Below, in pieces: positions 5,950 to 8,512 of a stretch of DNA of 8,512 nt. The position numbers and the translations under genes were made by a program. The notes below the pieces were generated by a model. It was given only the letters and a program-made list of their open reading frames with translations, was not told the origin of the DNA and searched no databases. How positions within the stretch are numbered: the first letter of the stretch is position 1; every line of letters begins with the position of its first letter. Source of the DNA: an uncultured Clostridia bacterium (GTDB lineage: Bacteria > Bacillota > Clostridia > TANB77 > CAG-508); contig CANQHH010000054.1 in NCBI GenBank assembly GCA_947623615.1, forward strand, positions 1 through 8,512, given 5' to 3'.

Positions 5950-5978
5950 ATTATATCATAAAAATGGTAAAAAATGAA
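5950..5978 (-). promoter_or_regulatory. Extended -10 promoter for the hairpin-rich gene
   Basis: On the reverse strand a perfect TATAAT (5950-5955) is preceded by TGA, giving the extended TGnTATAAT form, with a weak -35 TTCATT (5973-5978) at 17 bases. Transcription would start near 5943, directly at the GTGAC/GTCAC stem (5927-5942), so the RNA would carry a 5'-terminal hairpin. Confidence 0.65.
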
Positions 5979-5997
5979 CCAAAATTGGGAAAATCTA

Positions 5998-6026
5998 TTT
6001 ACAATCTTAAAAATAAATGATAGAAT
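5998..6026 (+). promoter_or_regulatory. Promoter of a short forward transcript
   Basis: TTTACA (5998-6003) and TAGAAT (6021-6026) are 17 bases apart, with TGA before the -10 (extended form). The start would be near 6033. Its -35 is 19 bases from the -35 of the reverse-strand promoter, so the two units diverge from one compact control region. Confidence 0.6.
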
Positions 6027-6095
6027 GTGTATTGCATAAAGGAAAAAATTGTGAAATTTTGAGTTTATAGTATTAAAAATAGATTTGTAATATTG

Positions 6096-6107
6096 TTACC
6101 ATGGTAA
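6096..6107. promoter_or_regulatory. Perfect 12-base palindrome, candidate operator
   Basis: TTACCATGGTAA is a perfect two-fold symmetric sequence about 60 bases after the predicted start of the short transcript and 10 bases before its GGAGG. One half with its flank, ATGGTAAAA, recurs at 5964-5972 inside the spacer of the divergent promoter. A repressor site is possible, but no regulator gene is seen nearby. Confidence 0.3.
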
Positions 6108-6133
6108 AATAAATGATGGAGGCTGAAACACAG

Positions 6134-6205
6134 ATGGCTGTAAGAGAGAGAGAGAGAGAGAGCAATATTTTTAGAAAAACAAAACATAAAAATAAACTGG
6201 GGTGA
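6134..6205 (+). CDS. Possible 23-residue peptide with an Arg-Glu run
   Basis: The open frame reads MAVRERERESNIFRKTKHKNKLG. A GGAGG (6118-6122) lies 11 bases before the ATG, longer than ideal. An upstream in-frame ATG at 6113 would add seven residues but has no ribosome binding site. The frame sits inside a transcript predicted from about 6033 to 6272, bounded by a good promoter and a strong terminator, so it could be a small protein, a leader peptide, or an incidental frame in a small RNA. The Arg-Glu run is encoded by an (AG)10 tract. The product is highly charged and has no membrane segment. No homologue is recognised. Confidence 0.3.
   Translation: MAVRERERESNIFRKTKHKNKLG
6143..6162 (+). 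repeat. (AG)10 dinucleotide microsatellite
   Basis: Ten uninterrupted AG units lie within the tiny open frame. Tracts of this length are prone to slipped-strand change. One unit fewer would give a stop three codons after the tract; one more would open a different frame to a stop at 6219-6221. Confidence 0.95.
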
Positions 6206-6228
6206 AGAAGGCCTTTATTAAGTATATC

Positions 6229-6273
6229 AAAAACACAGACTATATAAAAATTAAAATATAGTCTGTGTTTTTT
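6229..6273 (+). terminator. Strong intrinsic terminator of the short transcript
   Basis: A perfect 17-bp stem joins 6229-6245 (five As, then CACAGACTATAT) with 6256-6272 around a 10-base A-rich loop, followed by one more T. The A/T-run ends would also allow it to work on the reverse strand. It insulates the downstream surface-protein gene, which has its own promoter at 6287. Confidence 0.88.
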
Positions 6274-6286
6274 GCATAAAAAGACA

Positions 6287-6315
6287 TTGAAAAATTTAAT
6301 TATAAATGATAAAAT
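6287..6315 (+). promoter_or_regulatory. Promoter of the surface-protein gene
   Basis: TTGAAA (6287-6292) and TAAAAT (6310-6315) are exactly 17 bases apart, with TGA just before the -10 giving the extended form. The start would be near 6322, leaving a leader of about 134 bases that is very A/T-rich. The leader holds a second Shine-Dalgarno-like run, AGGGGG (6391-6396), besides the one used by the gene. Confidence 0.7.
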
Positions 6316-6455
6316 AACAATGTGTTTAAGAAAAAAATATAAAATTTTGATTTTAATATTTTAATATTATAAATATAAATTTAAGTAGAAAGGGGGCAGG
6401 ATTGCAAAAAATAAAAAAGTAAAAAATAAAATGTAAAATTTAAGGAGGAATTTTA

Positions 6456-8512
6456 ATGAAAAGCAAAAAAAGTATTATAAGCATTTTAATTGTAGCAGTT
6501 ATGTTTTTAAACTTACTTGCTGTAAGAGTAAATGCAGCAGGAGTAGTAGAAGTTGAAGATGCACAAAAATTAAAAGAAGCTTTCACTTCAGCAGAAGATG
6601 GAACAATTATCAAATTAAAAAATGAAATAAACGTAGAAGATGCAATAGATGTTACTTTAGATAATAATGTAAGTGTTACTCTTGATTTAAATGGACAAAA
6701 ATTAACAGGAGCAACAGGTGAAAACAAACGTATTTTAAACCTTAGAAAAGGTTCATTAACAATACAAAATGGAACTATTGAAAGAGAAGCTAATACATCA
6801 AATGATGCAAGTATGCTTTATGTATATGGAGCATCAGAGGATAATGGAGATAAATCAACTTTAACAATTGCAGAAGATGTTAAAATAACAGGTGATTCTC
6901 TTATAACAGTAAGTAGTTCAGGTGATGCAAACTATGGAACAACATTAAATGTTAAAGGAACATTAGAAAGTACAGCACCAGCAGGTTCTCAAGAAGAAAT
7001 TACAAAAGATTGTATAGTAGTTCTTGGTACAATAAAAAAAGGAAATGTTAAAGTAAATGTTGAAGGTGCAACATTAACAAGTGTAGGTGGAGCAGGAATT
7101 TACCAAGCAGGTCTTTCTACAGTAGATGTTAAAAACTCAACAGTAAAAGGTTTATCAGGAATCATTTCAAAATCAGGAGCATTAAATTTAACAAATGCAA
7201 CAGTAGAAGGTACAGGTGAAGCAAAAGCAGGTCAAGTAAATGGAGATGGATATACTCCAACAGGTGCTGCAATCCAAATAGAATCAAATAAAGCTTATGC
7301 TGGTAATGTAGATCTTACAATAAATGGTGGAACATACACAAGCCAAAACAATGCAGCAATAGAAGAATATGGTAATGATGATACTGATCAAATAAAAGGT
7401 ATAAAAATAGAAGACGGAACATTTGAAGCAGAGGTATCTAAAGGAGATTCAAAACAAAAGAAAGCAATAGAATTATCTGAAGCTTTAAAAGCAGATGAAA
7501 AAGGACAAAAATTTGTTGAAGGTGGCACATTTGTACCAGCTATAGACAAACAAGATACCAGTTTAGCTGATAACGTAATTGTTAATGAACAAACAGGAGA
7601 AACAATTAAAAAAGCTTCTGCAAGAACAATAACAGATAAAGAATCAGCAAATCCTACAGAAGGACCAATAGTTGCTCCAGAGATAACACCAGAAAACCAA
7701 AATGGAGATATTACTGTAAAATTTGATGAGTTAAAATTAAACTGGGTAGCAGCAAATGACCCAGGTTCAGCTGAACCTAGACCACAAAACGGATGGTTCG
7801 TAGGAGTAAGAGTTATAGCACCATTTGATGATGCTGATAAATTAAAAGAAGTTACATTTACAGCTGTAAATCACGGAAATGGAAAAATAACAGAAGTTAA
7901 AAAAGGAGAAGTTGATGAACAACAAATAGATCTATGGATTTATGTTGATCAAGCTATATTAGATGAGCATAAAACAGAAGCTAATTGGGAATTATTAACA
8001 GCAGATTTCAATTGGGAAGAAGGAAATACTCAAAAAGTTTCAGTTGTAATAGATGGTACACAAACAACACTTGAAGATACAAAGAGCAGAATGGTTACAG
8101 TTACAGTAGGTGATGCAAAATTCACATTAGAAAAAAATAAAGATAAATTCCCTTCAAGCTTAACAGAGGAAGAAAAAGCAAAATTAGATGAAATAACAGC
8201 TAAAGAAGGATATACAATTGATTATTATGAGAAATTAGTTGCAGATGAATCATATGAGCAATTTAATGCAGATGAAGCATTAACAGAAGATGTTACATTA
8301 AGACCACATTATAAAATAAATACATACACAGTAACAATAGATGGAGTTGCTTATCAAGTAGAATATGGAAAAACATTAAAAGATATACCAGACTATGCTA
8401 AATTAATAGTAAAAGAAGGATATACATTTAAAGGATTTAAAGGTGAAAACGGATATGTTAGCGTTGATGAATTAATAAAAGGTGATTTAACATTAACAAC
8501 AGATTTTGAAAT
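6456..8512 (+). CDS. Large secreted surface protein with beta-helix-like and InlB-type repeats (3' end outside window)
   Basis: The frame is open to the window edge, giving 685 codons so far. AAGGAGG (6442-6448) lies 7 bases before the ATG, an ideal ribosome binding site. Residues 1-27 are a signal peptide: KSKK, a hydrophobic core, and a likely cut after VNA. Residues about 35-345 resemble a right-handed beta-helix, with short hydrophobic turns such as VTLDLNGQKLTG, GSLTIQNGTIER, STVDVKNSTVKGLSG and ALNLTNATVEG. Residues about 407-540 form a Trp-containing domain of unknown type. Two related repeats follow, from about 546 and 624, each with a VTVTV/YTVTI strand and KEGYT, like InlB B-repeats (Flg_new/Listeria-Bacteroides family). 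Only one Cys is seen. An extracellular role in adhesion or glycan contact is inferred. A wall anchor or further repeats would lie downstream. Confidence 0.9.
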   Translation, partial: MKSKKSIISILIVAVMFLNLLAVRVNAAGVVEVEDAQKLKEAFTSAEDGTIIKLKNEINVEDAIDVTLDNNVSVTLDLNGQKLTGATGENKRILNLRKGSLTIQNGTIEREANTSNDASMLYVYGASEDNGDKSTLTIAEDVKITGDSLITVSSSGDANYGTTLNVKGTLESTAPAGSQEEITKDCIVVLGTIKKGNVKVNVEGATLTSVGGAGIYQAGLSTVDVKNSTVKGLSGIISKSGALNLTNATVEGTGEAKAGQVNGDGYTPTGAAIQIESNKAYAGNVDLTINGGTYTSQNNAAIEEYGNDDTDQIKGIKIEDGTFEAEVSKGDSKQKKAIELSEALKADEKGQKFVEGGTFVPAIDKQDTSLADNVIVNEQTGETIKKASARTITDKESANPTEGPIVAPEITPENQNGDITVKFDELKLNWVAANDPGSAEPRPQNGWFVGVRVIAPFDDADKLKEVTFTAVNHGNGKITEVKKGEVDEQQIDLWIYVDQAILDEHKTEANWELLTADFNWEEGNTQKVSVVIDGTQTTLEDTKSRMVTVTVGDAKFTLEKNKDKFPSSLTEEEKAKLDEITAKEGYTIDYYEKLVADESYEQFNADEALTEDVTLRPHYKINTYTVTIDGVAYQVEYGKTLKDIPDYAKLIVKEGYTFKGFKGENGYVSVDELIKGDLTLTTDFE

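Noticed and set aside
5455..5964. CATAAAAA at 5455-5462 and 5957-5964 flanks the hairpin cassette like an 8-bp target-site duplication.
   Set aside because: The same eight bases also occur at 6185-6192 and 6275-6282, so they are common in this AT-rich stretch, and no transposase or matched terminal repeats are present.
6143..6162. The (AG)10 tract as adapter or library contamination.
   Set aside because: It is continuous with flanking sequence of normal composition, a promoter upstream and a terminator downstream, so a natural microsatellite is simpler; reads would settle it.

Overview
The window comes from a low-GC, AT-rich bacterium using the standard bacterial code (TGA stops whiA, TGG encodes Trp). 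Purine-rich Shine-Dalgarno sites, WhiA, SpoVG and a candidate sigma-H promoter point to a Clostridia-like Firmicute, probably spore-forming or descended from spore-formers. I cannot name the species.

Positions 1-2602 hold a forward gene chain: the 3' part of prmC (release-factor methyltransferase), whiA and hemW. The genes are packed tightly (1-base gap, then a 4-base ATGA overlap). A bidirectional hairpin terminator separates hemW from two reverse-strand peptidoglycan genes, a monofunctional GT51 glycosyltransferase (mtgA-like) and murC. murC is interrupted close to its C-terminus: the last 27 codons sit in another frame, and family spacing suggests a small deletion rather than a one-base slip. 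A 260-base divergent intergenic region then carries a good vegetative promoter for murC and overlapping sigma-H-like and sigma-A-like promoters for spoVG.

Positions 5445-6275 are the unusual part. A reverse-strand 123-codon gene of unknown function, richer in G+C than most of its surroundings and with different codon use, is filled almost end to end with short inverted repeats. Its predicted transcript would begin in a hairpin, pass through about ten more, place its stop codon inside a 55-base inverted repeat, and end in a 12-bp terminator hairpin. Divergent from it is a strong forward promoter for a short transcript of about 240 nt. That transcript carries a palindrome, a 23-codon open frame containing an (AG)10 tract, and a 17-bp terminator hairpin. 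I consider this pair the best candidate for an undescribed element.

From 6287 to the end of the window, a promoter and a perfect ribosome binding site drive a large secreted surface protein. It has a signal peptide, a beta-helix-like region and InlB-type repeats, and it runs off the window still open. No tRNA, rRNA, CRISPR array, transposase or recognisable riboswitch was seen.
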